Shown here piece after piece: positions 12,919 through 21,372 of a stretch of DNA of 22,676 bases; position 1 is the stretch's first letter; each line of letters begins with the position of its first letter. The position numbers and the translations under genes were made by a program. The DNA is from JAFALX01 sp036378495 (GTDB lineage Bacteria; Chloroflexota; Dormibacteria; Aeolococcales; Aeolococcaceae). The notes under the pieces are model-generated. The model saw only the letters and a program-made list of their open reading frames with translations. It was not told the DNA's origin and did no database searches. Location: positions 1 to 22,676 of the forward strand of contig DASUWI010000086.1 in the NCBI GenBank assembly GCA_036378495.1, given 5' to 3'.

Positions 12919-14688
12919 GTGAGGCACGATCCCGTCGGGAGCACGGGGGCGACGACCGGCTGGCTCGCGCCCTCCGAGTCGCGCGTGGGCCTGGGATGCA
13001 TGCGGCTCTGGACGGGAAGCGGTGACGATTCGGCTGCGGCGACCGTCGCCGCCGCGGTCGAGGCCGGCATCACCGTCTACGACACAGCGCGGATATACGA
13101 GGGGCCCGGCGGCGAGGCCGGCGGCAACGAACATCATCTGGCGCAGCTGCTGCGAATGCAGGCCGCCGGTCGCTCGATCCGCGTCGTCACCAAAGGAGGG
13201 ATGCGACGCCAGGGAACCGCGTGGATTCCCGACGGACGGGCGCGCTCCATTGCGGATGATTGCGAAACGAGCCTCGCGGCACTCGGCGGCATCCCCATCG
13301 ACCTGTACCTGCTGCACACACCGGATCCGGCGAGGCCGTGGCGCACATCGCTTCGCGCGCTCGCGCGGCTGCTGGATGAGGGTCTCGTCCGCCGCGTGGG
13401 GCTCTCCAACGTCACCCGCGTGCAGCTCGAGGAGGCCGCCGGCACGATCCCGGTGACCGCCGTCGAGGTGGCGCTGAACCCGTTCGACGACAGCCGCCTG
13501 CGCGACGGCACCGTGACGCTGTGCGGCGAACAGGGCATCACGGTCATCGCGCACTCGCCGCTCGGCGGTCCGCGACGCGTGGCTTCGCTGCAGCGCAACG
13601 CGCAGCTGCGCGATCTGGCCGAGCGCCACGGTGTGTCCGCGCAAGAGATGACGCTCGCGTGGGAGCTCGGTCTCGGTCCCAACGTCGTTGTGATTCCTGG
13701 TGCGCGGCGGCCGCGCAGCGTGCAATCCGCCGTGCGGTCGGCGCTGCTGCAGCTGGCCGGCGCCGAGCGCGAGGAGTTGCGCCGCACGCTGGGACGGCCC
13801 GCGGCTGTTCGTGTCGAGACCTCGCGACCACGCACCGCAGGCGACGTGATCCTGGTCATGGGAATCCCCGGCGCGGGGAAGAGCCGCATCGCTGAGGACT
13901 GCGTGCGACGGGGGTACGCGCGTCTCAACCGCGACCTCCGCGGTGGATCGCTGCGCGATCTCTGCACGGCCCTCGATGACCATCTCGAGCGTGGCACTCG
14001 CGCCGTCGTGCTCGACAACACGTGGCTGACGCGCGCCATTCGCAGCCGAGCGGTCGAGGTGGCCGCGCGCCACGGCGTCGCGATCAGATGCGTATGGCTC
14101 GACATCGCGCTCGCCGACGCCCAGCGGAACGCGGTGGAGCGCCTCCTCGCACGGCGCGACACGCTGCCGGCGCCGGAGGAGGTCCGGGGCTTCGACGGGC
14201 GCGACGGCATGATCTCGCCGACGGCGCAGATGCGTGCACTGCGCGAGCTCGAGCCGCCGTCGGCGGACGAGGGATTCGTCCACGTGGAACGCAGGCCCTT
14301 TGTGCGCTCGTCAGCGCAACCGCCCGGGTCACCCGGCGTCTTCGTCGCGGCTTCGGCGGTGTGGCAGCCGGATGCGACGCAGACGCTCGCGGCCGAGGGA
14401 TCCGCGCACCCGCACCTCGTGTTCGACTGGCGGCCCGACGGAAACGAGGTGCCGCTGGAGATGGCGGTGACAGGCGTGCGCGAGGTGGTGTCGGGTCCGG
14501 TCAGCGGTTCGCTCTGCCCCCATCCGGCGGGGCCGCCCGCGTGCTGGTGCCGCCCGCATCTGCTTGGGCTGGTGCTGCAGTTCGCCCGCCGTCGCGGCAT
14601 CGATCCGTCGCGTTCGGTGCTGATCGGCACGAGCCCCACGCATCGCTCGATGGCCGGCACGCTCGGCTGCCGCTACGTCGCCGTCTGA
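12919..14688 (+). CDS. Aldo/keto reductase-P-loop kinase-degenerate HAD fusion protein
   Basis: A 589-aa three-part protein. Residues ~15-300 are an aldo/keto reductase with the full catalytic tetrad: D55 and Y60 in DTARIY, K92 in VVTKGG, H133 in LYLLHTPDP, plus the late VIPGARRPRSVQSA cofactor segment. From ~310 a zeta-toxin/polynucleotide-kinase-like P-loop domain has Walker A GIPGAGKS (315-322), then VVLDNTWLTRAIRS and WLDIALADAQRNAVER. The end (~440-589) resembles an HAD-IIIA (GmhB/Pnkp-phosphatase-like) domain that keeps a Cys/His zinc loop (C533, H535, C542, C544) but lacks the DxD motif and has GTSPTH where GDxxxD is expected. Substrates are unknown. The start is uncertain; GTG 12919 is the first start codon past the upstream stop, with no good ribosome site. 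The 16-nt gap suggests co-transcription with the ATPase. Confidence 0.85.
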   Translation: MRHDPVGSTGATTGWLAPSESRVGLGCMRLWTGSGDDSAAATVAAAVEAGITVYDTARIYEGPGGEAGGNEHHLAQLLRMQAAGRSIRVVTKGGMRRQGTAWIPDGRARSIADDCETSLAALGGIPIDLYLLHTPDPARPWRTSLRALARLLDEGLVRRVGLSNVTRVQLEEAAGTIPVTAVEVALNPFDDSRLRDGTVTLCGEQGITVIAHSPLGGPRRVASLQRNAQLRDLAERHGVSAQEMTLAWELGLGPNVVVIPGARRPRSVQSAVRSALLQLAGAEREELRRTLGRPAAVRVETSRPRTAGDVILVMGIPGAGKSRIAEDCVRRGYARLNRDLRGGSLRDLCTALDDHLERGTRAVVLDNTWLTRAIRSRAVEVAARHGVAIRCVWLDIALADAQRNAVERLLARRDTLPAPEEVRGFDGRDGMISPTAQMRALRELEPPSADEGFVHVERRPFVRSSAQPPGSPGVFVAASAVWQPDATQTLAAEGSAHPHLVFDWRPDGNEVPLEMAVTGVREVVSGPVSGSLCPHPAGPPACWCRPHLLGLVLQFARRRGIDPSRSVLIGTSPTHRSMAGTLGCRYVAV

Positions 14689-14744
14689 CCGGGTGCCCGC
14701 GGAACCACCCGGAAGCCATACCGCGACAGGACGGACGTGCCACC

Positions 14745-15455
14745 ATGCCGCGCATGGCAAGGACAGAGGGGTTCTTCACCGCCGCCACGTTCGACTTTCT
14801 CCGCCAGCTCACGGCGAACAACCGAAAGGACTGGTTCGACGCGAACAAGACGACCTACGAACAGCAGGTCAAGGCACCGGCGCTCGCGTTCATTGCGGCG
14901 GCCGGGCCGCGCCTCACGAGGATCAGCCAGGAGATCGTCGCCGATCCGCGGCCCGTGGGCGGCTCGCTCATGCGCGTGTATCGCGACATCCGCTTCTCCA
15001 AGGACAAGACGCCGTACAAGACAAACGTGGGCATCAGCTTCGGCCACCGCCAGGCCCGCGACACCGCCGCGCCCGGCTACTACCTGCACCTGGGGCTGGA
15101 CAGGCAGTGGGGGAACTTCAGCGGCGGCGGCATTCACATGGCCGACACCACCACGCTGCGCGCCATCCGCGACGCGATCGTCGAGGATTCGGCGGCGTGG
15201 AAGAAGGCGGCGCACAACACCAAGGTGGCGAGCACGCACACGTTCGGGGACGACGCACTCAAGCGAGTGCCACCGGGGTATCCGGCCGAGCATCCCTTCG
15301 CGGACGATCTGAGACGAAAGGGCTTCTTCGCCCATGTGCGCTACACACAGGCGGAGGTGACCGCACACGACTTCCTCGACCGGTTCATCGAGAACTGCCG
15401 CATGGAAGCGCCGATGCTGGCCTTCCTCGCCAACGCGGTCGGCGCCTCCTGGTAG
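14745..15455 (+). CDS. DUF2461 family protein
   Basis: A 236-aa protein of the DUF2461/TIGR02453 family of unknown function. Family marks are FDFLRQLTANNRKDWFDANK near the start, RVYRDIRFSKDKTPYKTNVG in the middle, YYLHLGLDRQWGNFSGGGIH, and LKRVPPGYPAEHPFADDLRR towards the end. Length is as expected for the family. ATG 14745 is used; ATG 14754 (MARTEG) is nearly as good and neither has a clear ribosome site. It lies 56 nt after the fusion gene and 49 nt before the RtcB-like gene on the same strand. It is probably a stand-alone housekeeping-type gene. Confidence 0.92.
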   Translation: MPRMARTEGFFTAATFDFLRQLTANNRKDWFDANKTTYEQQVKAPALAFIAAAGPRLTRISQEIVADPRPVGGSLMRVYRDIRFSKDKTPYKTNVGISFGHRQARDTAAPGYYLHLGLDRQWGNFSGGGIHMADTTTLRAIRDAIVEDSAAWKKAAHNTKVASTHTFGDDALKRVPPGYPAEHPFADDLRRKGFFAHVRYTQAEVTAHDFLDRFIENCRMEAPMLAFLANAVGASW

Positions 15456-15504
15456 CGATCAGCCAGTCAGGATCGCCCTCCGCCATACCGGGAATACCTG
15501 CGCC

Positions 15505-16891
15505 GTGAAACAGACGAGAACCTGGAAAGAACAGCTCGCCTTCGACACCGACGGCGGCTACTACCAGATGCCGGGCGAGCACACCCAGGGTGTGCCGGTG
15601 CGCCTGTTTCTCACGCCTGGCGCTGCTCGACGAGCTCGAGGACACGGTGTACGGCCAGATCATCACCGCAACGCTCTTTCCGGGCGTGCGGCTCGTCGTC
15701 ATCACACCGGACTGCCATCACGGGTACGGTGTGCCCGTCGGCTGCGCGATCGTCACCGACCCCGAACGCAGCGCGGTGGCGCTGGGTCCGGTGGGCTTCG
15801 ACATCGGCTGCGGGATGGTCTCGCTGCGCTCCAGCGTTCCCGCTGACGCAGCGACGGAACAGCGGCGGCTCGCGTTCAACCGCGCCGTGATGCGGCGCGT
15901 GTCGATGGGGCAGGGCGAGCGTGGCGTCGGGCGCCTCGCAGGACTCACAGGAGCGGAGTTCGAGCGTCTCATCCGGGGCGGCGCCGACTATTACAGCGCC
16001 CGGTACGGCGACCGCATGGACCGCACCAAGGCCGAGCGGAACTGCATCCCGGTGCCCGACTCATGGCAGCTGCCGCGGAGCCGCGCCGATCGTGGCATGG
16101 GACAGCTCGGATCGCTCGGCGGCGGCAATCACTTCATCGAGCTGCAGCGAAGCGAGGAGGCGGCCACGCTCTTCGTGCAGATTCACACGGGGAGCCGCGG
16201 GTTCGGCCACGGTCTCGCCGAGCACTATTTTCACGTCGCCAAAGCGGCGCAGCCGGATGTCATCCGCAACCTCGATGAGGCGTGGTTCGCACCCGGCACC
16301 GCGCAGCGCGAGGACTACCTTGGAGCGGTGGCGGCCGGTGGCAACTACGCGATCATCAATCGCCTGGTCATCGCGGAGGAGGTCGGCGCCGCGTTCCGCG
16401 AGGTGTTCGGTTCGGACCTCGAGCTCGTGTACGAGATCAGCCACAACCTGGTGCAGCGTGAGTGGAGCGACGAGTTCGGCTGGGTGAACGTGCACCGCAA
16501 GGGCGCGACACGCGCGTTCCCGGCGCACCATCCCGCGCTCGCGGACACGCCGTGGTTCGACACCGGCCATCCGGTGCTGATCCCGGGCAGCAATCGCGAT
16601 TGGTCGTACATCCTCCGGCCCACCGGGTCGAGCAAGAGCGCGTACACGGTGAACCACGGCGCGGGACGTCGCATGTCTCGCACCGCGGCCAAGAAACGAC
16701 TGGACCAGACCCTGATCGACGCGGATTACCGGCGCGCGGGCATCGTGGTGAACCTCGATGGGCGCGTGCCCATCGACGAGTCGGGCCCCGCGTACAAGTC
16801 AAGCGCAGAGGTGATCGGGGCGATCACGGGTGCGGGGCTGGCCGAGGTCGAGCACCGGCTCTGGCCGCTGGCGTCGCTGAAAGCGCGCTGA
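15505..16891 (+). CDS. RtcB-like RNA ligase, frameshifted near the 5' end
   Basis: RtcB enzymes join RNA 2',3'-cyclic phosphate or 3'-phosphate ends to 5'-OH ends using GTP and Mn2+. Active-site motifs are present: DCHHGYGVPVG, GFDIGCGM (metal-binding Asp and Cys), GGGNHFIEL, HTGSRGFGH, SHNLVQRE and NHGAGRRMSR (the guanylylated His region). The N terminus is in another frame: GTG 15505 encodes KQTRTWKEQLAFDTDGGYYQ, MPGEHTQG and VPVRLFLT, and at about 15613-15619 the family sequence jumps to the next frame as LALLDELEDTVYGQ. Removing one C from ACGCCTGG restores a continuous reading. It is either a real one-base insertion or a sequencing/assembly error. A shorter start inside (GTG 15590) would remove the conserved N terminus. 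No RNA-repair partner (RtcA, archease) is visible. Confidence 0.85.
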
Positions 16892-16953
16892 GCGATCGGG
16901 CTCCACTCCCGGCTCAGCCCGGCTTGCGCTTTCCCCCGATCCTGGTATGTTAT

Positions 16954-16969
16954 TCAACCTTATGGTTGA
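16954..16969. promoter_or_regulatory. ArsR operator over the start codon
   Basis: TCAACCTTATGGTTGA has perfect 6-bp arms around TTAT and includes the ATG (16962) of the ArsR-type gene. A TATGTT hexamer (16946-16951) stands just upstream. Position and symmetry indicate autorepression by blocking the promoter or start region. Confidence 0.65.
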
Positions 16970-17297
16970 GAAATCATCGGAGGCTCTCGACAGCTCGTAC
17001 GCCGCGCTGTCGCACGCGATCCGGCGCGACATCCTGGCCCGCCTGGCTCGCGGCCCTGCCCGCGTCACCGGACTCGCGGCCCCGTACCCGATGTCGCTGG
17101 CCGCGGTGTCCAAGCACATTCACCTGCTCGAGGCGGCGCACCTTGTCGAGCGGACGGTGCAGGGTCGGGATCATGTGATCGCCGCGCGGCCGCAGGGCCT
17201 GGACGCGGCAGGGGAGTGGATCACGGTGTATCGGTCGTTCTGGGAGTCGCGCCTCGACGCGCTGGACAGCGTGCTGCGCGAACGCGCGCCATCGTGA
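16962..17297 (+). CDS. ArsR-family transcriptional regulator
   Basis: A compact 111-aa winged-helix regulator: YAALSHAIRRDILARLARGP, the recognition helix region in MSLAAVSKHIHLLEAAHLVE, and a wing with TVQGRDHVIAARPQGLDAAG, closing with WESRLDALDSVL. This is the type that controls SRPBCC/AHSA1 genes, which follow directly. ATG 16962 is chosen because family sequence starts there; ATG 16947 would place the operator inside the gene. No metal-binding cysteines. The stop overlaps the next start (GTGA), so translation is coupled. Confidence 0.9.
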   Translation: MVEKSSEALDSSYAALSHAIRRDILARLARGPARVTGLAAPYPMSLAAVSKHIHLLEAAHLVERTVQGRDHVIAARPQGLDAAGEWITVYRSFWESRLDALDSVLRERAPS

Positions 17298-17728
17298 GCG
17301 CCATCCCGGTTGCGGTCTTCGTCGAGCGGGAGGTGGCGGCGCCGATCGCTGATGTCTACGCGGCCTGGACGACGCCTGCGCTGATGGCGCGGTGGCTGTC
17401 GCCCACCGGGCGCGCCGAGGTCGAAGCCGATGTGCGCGTCGGCGGCACGTTTCGCGTCGCGATGGTCGGCGACGGCACGCGCATCGAGCACACCGGTGAA
17501 TACCTGCGGCTCGACCCGCCACATGGGCTGGCGTTCACCTGGCGGTCCGCGTACACCGGTCCCGACGCCAACGTGGTCACCGTGACGCTCACCGCGCGCG
17601 AGCAGCACACGCTCGTGCAGCTGAGCCACGAGCGGCTTCCCGCTGCAACAGCCGAGTCGCATCGTGGTGGATGGGGCACGATTCTGGACCGCCTGCAGGC
17701 GGTGCTCGCGGAGTCGGATGGACGTTGA
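17294..17728 (+). CDS. SRPBCC/AHSA1-domain protein
   Basis: A 144-aa protein with the START-like SRPBCC fold, a hydrophobic-cavity domain used for binding small ligands: VEREVAAPIADVYAAWTTPA, MARWLSP, then VGGTFRVAM, EYLRLDPPHGLAFTWR, VTVTLTAREQHTLVQLSHER and a closing GWGTILDRLQAVL helix. Start is GTG 17294, within a GTGA overlap with the ArsR stop. It belongs to the ArsR-AHSA1-SRPBCC operon and is presumably repressed by that ArsR protein. Ligand unknown. Confidence 0.9.
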   Translation: MSAIPVAVFVEREVAAPIADVYAAWTTPALMARWLSPTGRAEVEADVRVGGTFRVAMVGDGTRIEHTGEYLRLDPPHGLAFTWRSAYTGPDANVVTVTLTAREQHTLVQLSHERLPAATAESHRGGWGTILDRLQAVLAESDGR

Positions 17729-18158
17729 CGTCACGACGGAAATCGAGATCGCGCGTCCGCGCGAGCGAGTGGCTGCGTTTGCCACGGATCCTGCACGCGC
17801 AACGCAGTGGTACGCCAACATCACATCGGCGCGGTTGCTCACACCCGCGCCGATCGCCAACGGTTCGCAGATTGCGTTCTCCGCGAAGTTTCTCGGCCGC
17901 CGCCTCGACTACACGTACGAGGTGGCGGAGTACGTCGCCGGCGAGCGGCTGGTGATGCGCACCACCGACGGGCCGTTCGCCATGGAGACGACGTACGAGT
18001 GGAGCGACGTCGGCTCCGGCGGCACGCGAATGCTGCTGCGCAATCGCGGCCGCCCCTCGGGGTTTGCCGCGATCATGGGCCGCGCGATGGAGGGTGCGAT
18101 GCGCCGCGCCAACCGCAAGGACCTGGCGCGCCTCAAGGCGATCCTCGAGGCGGCCTGA
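17718..18158 (+). CDS. SRPBCC family protein (polyketide cyclase-like)
   Basis: A 146-aa second SRPBCC protein: TTEIEIARPRERVAAFATDP, ATQWYANITSARLL, FLGRRLDYTYEVAEYVAGER, FAMETTYEWSDV, RMLLRNRGRP and a long C-terminal helix rich in Arg and Lys (MRRANRKDLARLKAIL). Only distantly like the preceding gene, so an ancient pairing rather than a recent duplication. ATG 17718 overlaps the upstream stop by 11 nt. It is the last gene of the operon, 22 nt from the convergent cupin gene. Confidence 0.88.
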   Translation: MDVDVTTEIEIARPRERVAAFATDPARATQWYANITSARLLTPAPIANGSQIAFSAKFLGRRLDYTYEVAEYVAGERLVMRTTDGPFAMETTYEWSDVGSGGTRMLLRNRGRPSGFAAIMGRAMEGAMRRANRKDLARLKAILEAA

Positions 18159-18180
18159 TCCCTCTCGGAGCGCCGGGCGG

Positions 18181-18552
18181 TCAGCCGGCGTGCGCCGCCG
18201 GCTGCGCGTACTCCTTGGCCTTGCCGCCCCAGTCGAGCATGCGCACCGCCTCGTCGCCGACCACCCAGGCGTCGTGACGCGGCGGGATCACGAAGACGTC
18301 GCCCGAACGCAGGTCGAGCGTCGAGCCGTCGAGCAGTTCGACATGCAGGGCGCCCGACAGCATGTATCCCCTGTGCACGAAGGGACAGCTCTCGGTGCCC
18401 ACCAGCGGGCGCACATCGTTGGACCAGCGCCAGCCGGGCTCGAACGTCGCCAGTCCGACGCTGGTCCCGTCCAGATCGACAACGTGCTCGTGCCCGTGGG
18501 TGAACGTCGTGGTCTGCGCGGGATCGGCGAAGCTCAGCGCCGTTGCCGTCAT
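18181..18552 (-). CDS. Cupin-domain protein
   Basis: A 123-aa single cupin barrel. Motif 1 is degenerate (FVHRGYMLSGALHVELLDG) and motif 2 is SGDVFVIPPRHDAWVVGDE with conserved Gly, Pro and His. A metal site is possible but lacks the full HxH(x)4E pattern. Enzymatic activity or a binding role cannot be told apart. The ATG at 18552 has AGGAGG 7 nt upstream, so the start is secure. It stands alone on the minus strand between a convergent operon and the large regulator gene. Confidence 0.9.
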   Translation of the reverse strand: MTATALSFADPAQTTTFTHGHEHVVDLDGTSVGLATFEPGWRWSNDVRPLVGTESCPFVHRGYMLSGALHVELLDGSTLDLRSGDVFVIPPRHDAWVVGDEAVRMLDWGGKAKEYAQPAAHAG

Positions 18553-18637
18553 TGGTGTTCCTCCTGGCGCCGCGGCGCGATGTGGGTTACGTGCGCACCG
18601 TACGGAGCATCCGAGGCGCGGTCATGAGGACTTCTCC

Positions 18638-20245
18638 TCAGCCCTCAATCGGTTCGAGCGTGGCCAGCATGCCGTGCTGCATGGCGAACAGCGTTGCCGT
18701 CGAACGGCTCGACGCGCCGATCTTCGAATAGATGCGCTCGATGTGGTTGCCCGCAGTCTTGGGCGTGATGTTGAGAAGGCGCGAGACCTGCTGCGTGGTG
18801 GCGCCGCGTGCGATCAGTACCAGCACCTCGACCTCGCGGGGTGTCAGCCCGGCGGGCGCCGCAACTGTGGTGGCGGCGCGATGACCCGCAACGCCGAGCA
18901 CCGCTTCGACGGCCGCATGGTCGAGCTTGCCGTCGTGCACCTGCGTCCGCATGTGCCTGACGGCCTGCCTCTCGCTCATCGCGGGACGGTACGGGCGCTC
19001 CTCTTGCACCGCATGGAACACGTCGGCCGCGGCGAGGTAGCGCCCCAACAGCGGGATCTCCGCTCCCCGAACGGCGCGGTGGTAGCCGGAGCCGTCGAGG
19101 CGCTCGTGGTGTGAGGCGGCGATCGCGGAGAGACCTGCGAGCAGCGCCGGCCGTCGCAACATCCGTTCCGTGTAGTACGCGTGCAGCCGCACGCGTTCCT
19201 GCTCACCGTCGGTCAGCGGCCCCGGCTTGTCCCAGACGCTGTTGGCCACCGCGGTGCGGCCGAGGTCATGGAGGAGCCCGGCCCGCCGCACGGTGGTGAT
19301 GTCAGCCGCGGGCATCCCGGCCGCCGCCACCGCGCGCGACGCAAGCGCCGAGACGCCGCGCGAGTGGCCGGCGAACCATGGGGACTTGAGGTCGGCGATG
19401 TCGGCGATGACCTCGAGCACCTCGTCGACCTCGGACTCGCTGAGCGGTCCACGGGTGCTCGGCTCGGCGGCCACAACCCGCTCCCAGGGATCATCGAGAT
19501 CGGTCAAGACCTCGGGCGCCGACTCGCAGAAGGCGTGCACCACGTCGGGCGCGAGCAGCTTGCCCGAGTGCTCACGTGCCACGGTGATGGCGGCCTCGAG
19601 GCCACCCCTGCTGTTGTGCACCTCCGCCATGTCGGCGAGGTGCATCAGATGGATGGGCATCGGGATGTCGCCACCGCCGACGCGTCGCGGGATTCCCTTC
19701 CCGTCCCAGCGAGCAAAGGTGTTGGGCAGCGCCTGCGTCACCCCTGGATCGAGGCGGAAGCGGCGGGACACCGCGGTGGTGACCGCGCAGTGCGCGATGA
19801 AGATCGACTCAACGCTGTGACCGGCGCTGCCGACGATCCGGGCCGCGGTGCCGGCCCGCGAGAGGGGCGAGCGGCCCGCGCCTGCCTGTCCCAGCGCATA
19901 GAACATCACGGCGAACTGCGACGGCCCCACGTGGTACATGCCGGACCGAAACGCGATGTCGTCACCGAACAGCTTCACCATCTCGAAGGACTCACCGGTA
20001 CACACGGTGGCCAGCAGCGTCACCCAGTACGCGTCCGCGCGTGTTTGCTCGTCCACACCAAGCCGCTCGCCGACGCGAAGGGCGATCAGGCAGGCGCGCA
20101 GCACGTGTTCCATCGGTTGCGCGAACGCGAGATCGGTGGTCAGTGACTGCGCCGCGATGAGCTCCGACAGCCGCGTGCGCGGTGTCGCGGGCGCGGCCGC
20201 CACAACGCGCTGGGCCGTCGTGTTCTCGTGTCGGGCGGGCGGCAT
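18638..20245 (-). CDS. HD-GYP-type phosphohydrolase with LuxR-type DNA-binding domain
   Basis: A 535-aa regulator. The N-terminal half (to ~230) looks like a degenerate HD repeat (FARWDGKGIP remains where HHExxDGxGYP would be). The second half has an HD core (GLLHDLGRTAVANSVWDKPG, near residue 325) and HHERLDGSGYHRAV (near 376), where the usual GYP is GYH. The last ~65 residues form a LuxR helix-turn-helix: LTPREVEVLVLIARG, TTQQVSRLLNITPKTAGNHI. It may couple a nucleotide or second-messenger signal such as c-di-GMP to transcription, but ligand and targets are unknown. ATG 20245 is chosen as the family-like start; TAGACT 7 nt upstream and the absence of a ribosome site suggest a leaderless mRNA. 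An ATG at 20290 is the alternative. Confidence 0.88.
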   Translation of the reverse strand: MPPARHENTTAQRVVAAAPATPRTRLSELIAAQSLTTDLAFAQPMEHVLRACLIALRVGERLGVDEQTRADAYWVTLLATVCTGESFEMVKLFGDDIAFRSGMYHVGPSQFAVMFYALGQAGAGRSPLSRAGTAARIVGSAGHSVESIFIAHCAVTTAVSRRFRLDPGVTQALPNTFARWDGKGIPRRVGGGDIPMPIHLMHLADMAEVHNSRGGLEAAITVAREHSGKLLAPDVVHAFCESAPEVLTDLDDPWERVVAAEPSTRGPLSESEVDEVLEVIADIADLKSPWFAGHSRGVSALASRAVAAAGMPAADITTVRRAGLLHDLGRTAVANSVWDKPGPLTDGEQERVRLHAYYTERMLRRPALLAGLSAIAASHHERLDGSGYHRAVRGAEIPLLGRYLAAADVFHAVQEERPYRPAMSERQAVRHMRTQVHDGKLDHAAVEAVLGVAGHRAATTVAAPAGLTPREVEVLVLIARGATTQQVSRLLNITPKTAGNHIERIYSKIGASSRSTATLFAMQHGMLATLEPIEG

Positions 20246-20291
20246 CGTCTGCAGTCTACCGGGCGCCGTGTGCGCCCGATCACGCAGCAAC

Positions 20292-20321
20292 GGGCGGGAC
20301 GGACGTGTGTCCGGCCCGCCC
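20292..20321 (-). terminator. Strong hairpin terminator
   Basis: GGGCGGG-A-CGGAC (20292-20304) and GTCCG-G-CCCGCCC (20309-20321) form a 13-bp stem with one mismatch and a GTGT loop. It lies just downstream of the minus-strand gene that ends at 20357 and upstream of the HD-GYP gene, insulating the two. No T-tract follows. Confidence 0.65.
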
Positions 20322-20356
20322 GCGATGGCCCCACCCCGAGCGGCGAGGCTGCGTTG

Positions 20357-20656
20357 TTACTGCGCCGGCGCCGACTGCGCCGGTGGTGCCTGGCCGTTGG
20401 TTCCGCTCATATGCGGGCACGGGTTGGTGCTCGAGGAGCTCGAGCTGCCGCTGGGGCTTGGCGTGGCGGAGCTGGAGGCGGCGTGCGCCACGATGGAGCC
20501 GCCCGCGACGCCGCCGAGAAGAAGGCCGGACGCGGTGATGACGATTGCGGTCCGGCGGCGGAGCCCGAGCAGACGGCCGGCATGTGGCGCCGGCGTGTCC
20601 GGCGGCAGGGGCGGGGGCGGCGGCCCGAGGTCCGCGGGTTCGATGTTGTCGGTCAT
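20357..20656 (-). CDS. Small single-pass membrane protein, hypothetical
   Basis: A 99-aa protein with a Pro-rich acidic N terminus (1-25), a basic patch (LRRR, 32-35), one membrane helix (~36-58, with GLLLGGVAGG) and a Ser/Pro-rich tail with a CPHM motif. Charge distribution puts the N terminus inside and the tail outside. Functionally unassigned; composition alone supports it as a cell-envelope protein. AGGAGG lies 13 nt before the ATG, a longish spacing. A strong hairpin follows the stop. Confidence 0.7.
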   Translation of the reverse strand: MTDNIEPADLGPPPPPLPPDTPAPHAGRLLGLRRRTAIVITASGLLLGGVAGGSIVAHAASSSATPSPSGSSSSSSTNPCPHMSGTNGQAPPAQSAPAQ

Positions 20657-20772
20657 GTCAGTTTCGACTCCTCCTGGCGGCGTCCGATGTCATGTGCCCA
20701 GCATCGGACGCGCCGATCAGAGCGCTCCGGGGTTTGGCTGAGAAGGGGCTGGGAAACCGCGCCCGGGGGCGT

Positions 20773-21372
20773 TCAGCCGCACGACCACGACACCTCGCCA
20801 CTGATGCTCGCGGCGCTCCCGGTGTCGCCGCGCACCTCGTCGCTGCCCCACTCCGCGAAAGTGAACGTCCCCGAACCGTTCGGCCTGACCGTCATCGCGG
20901 ACGAGCCCCCGATCGAAGACCGGAAGATGCTGTACGTGGGCTGCTCGCCGGCCTCGACGTTCACACCGATCGAGATCGTGCCGGTGAGCGAGCCGGTGCC
21001 GGCGCTCTGATAATCGCCGGGACCGTGGTATCCCGTCGCCGTGGCGGCGAAGTACATGCTGTGGCCGGCGGAGGTGATGTCGAACTGCGGCGGGACGAAC
21101 ACGCCGCTCGCCGCGGCCGCATACATCCCGCAGGTCACCCCGGGCTGCCGCGTCGCGTTGCCGCTGCTGCCGGCCACCTCGACGGGTGCATGAAACGGCG
21201 CGTTCAGCGAGACGTCCTCCGACGTCTGCACGATGCCGGACAGCATCGGCCCGGATGGTGTTGGTGCTGGCGTCCGCGCCGCTGGTGATGGTCGTGCCTG
21301 CGGTGCACCGCCCGTCGCGCCGCACGCGGTCGCCCACATGGCCACGATCAGAACCGTGCACGCGCGACGCAC
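20773..21372 (-). CDS. Putative lipoprotein, hypothetical
   Basis: A 199-aa secreted protein. The N terminus is a lipoprotein signal (MRRACTVLIVAMWATAC-G) with lipidation predicted at C17, then a Pro/Ala-rich linker and a Gly/Ser/Thr-rich beta domain with a Cys pair (VTCGM and the final WSCG) that could form a disulfide. No family recognised. Start is GTG 21372; TACGGT 8 nt upstream and no clear ribosome site fit a leaderless transcript. It lies 116 nt before the small membrane protein gene on the same strand, so the two may be functionally linked in the envelope. Confidence 0.78.
   Translation of the reverse strand: MRRACTVLIVAMWATACGATGGAPQARPSPAARTPAPTPSGPMLSGIVQTSEDVSLNAPFHAPVEVAGSSGNATRQPGVTCGMYAAAASGVFVPPQFDITSAGHSMYFAATATGYHGPGDYQSAGTGSLTGTISIGVNVEAGEQPTYSIFRSSIGGSSAMTVRPNGSGTFTFAEWGSDEVRGDTGSAASISGEVSWSCG

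Noticed and set aside
14022..14744. Long open frame upstream of the DUF2461 gene in the same frame
   Set aside because: It is Arg/Ala-rich sequence in another frame of the fusion protein gene; family homology starts at 14745.
18625..18640. TGAGGA/TCCTCA hairpin with 4-nt loop at the end of the HD-GYP gene
   Set aside because: A 6-bp stem that overlaps the stop codon and has no T-tract is too weak to call a terminator.
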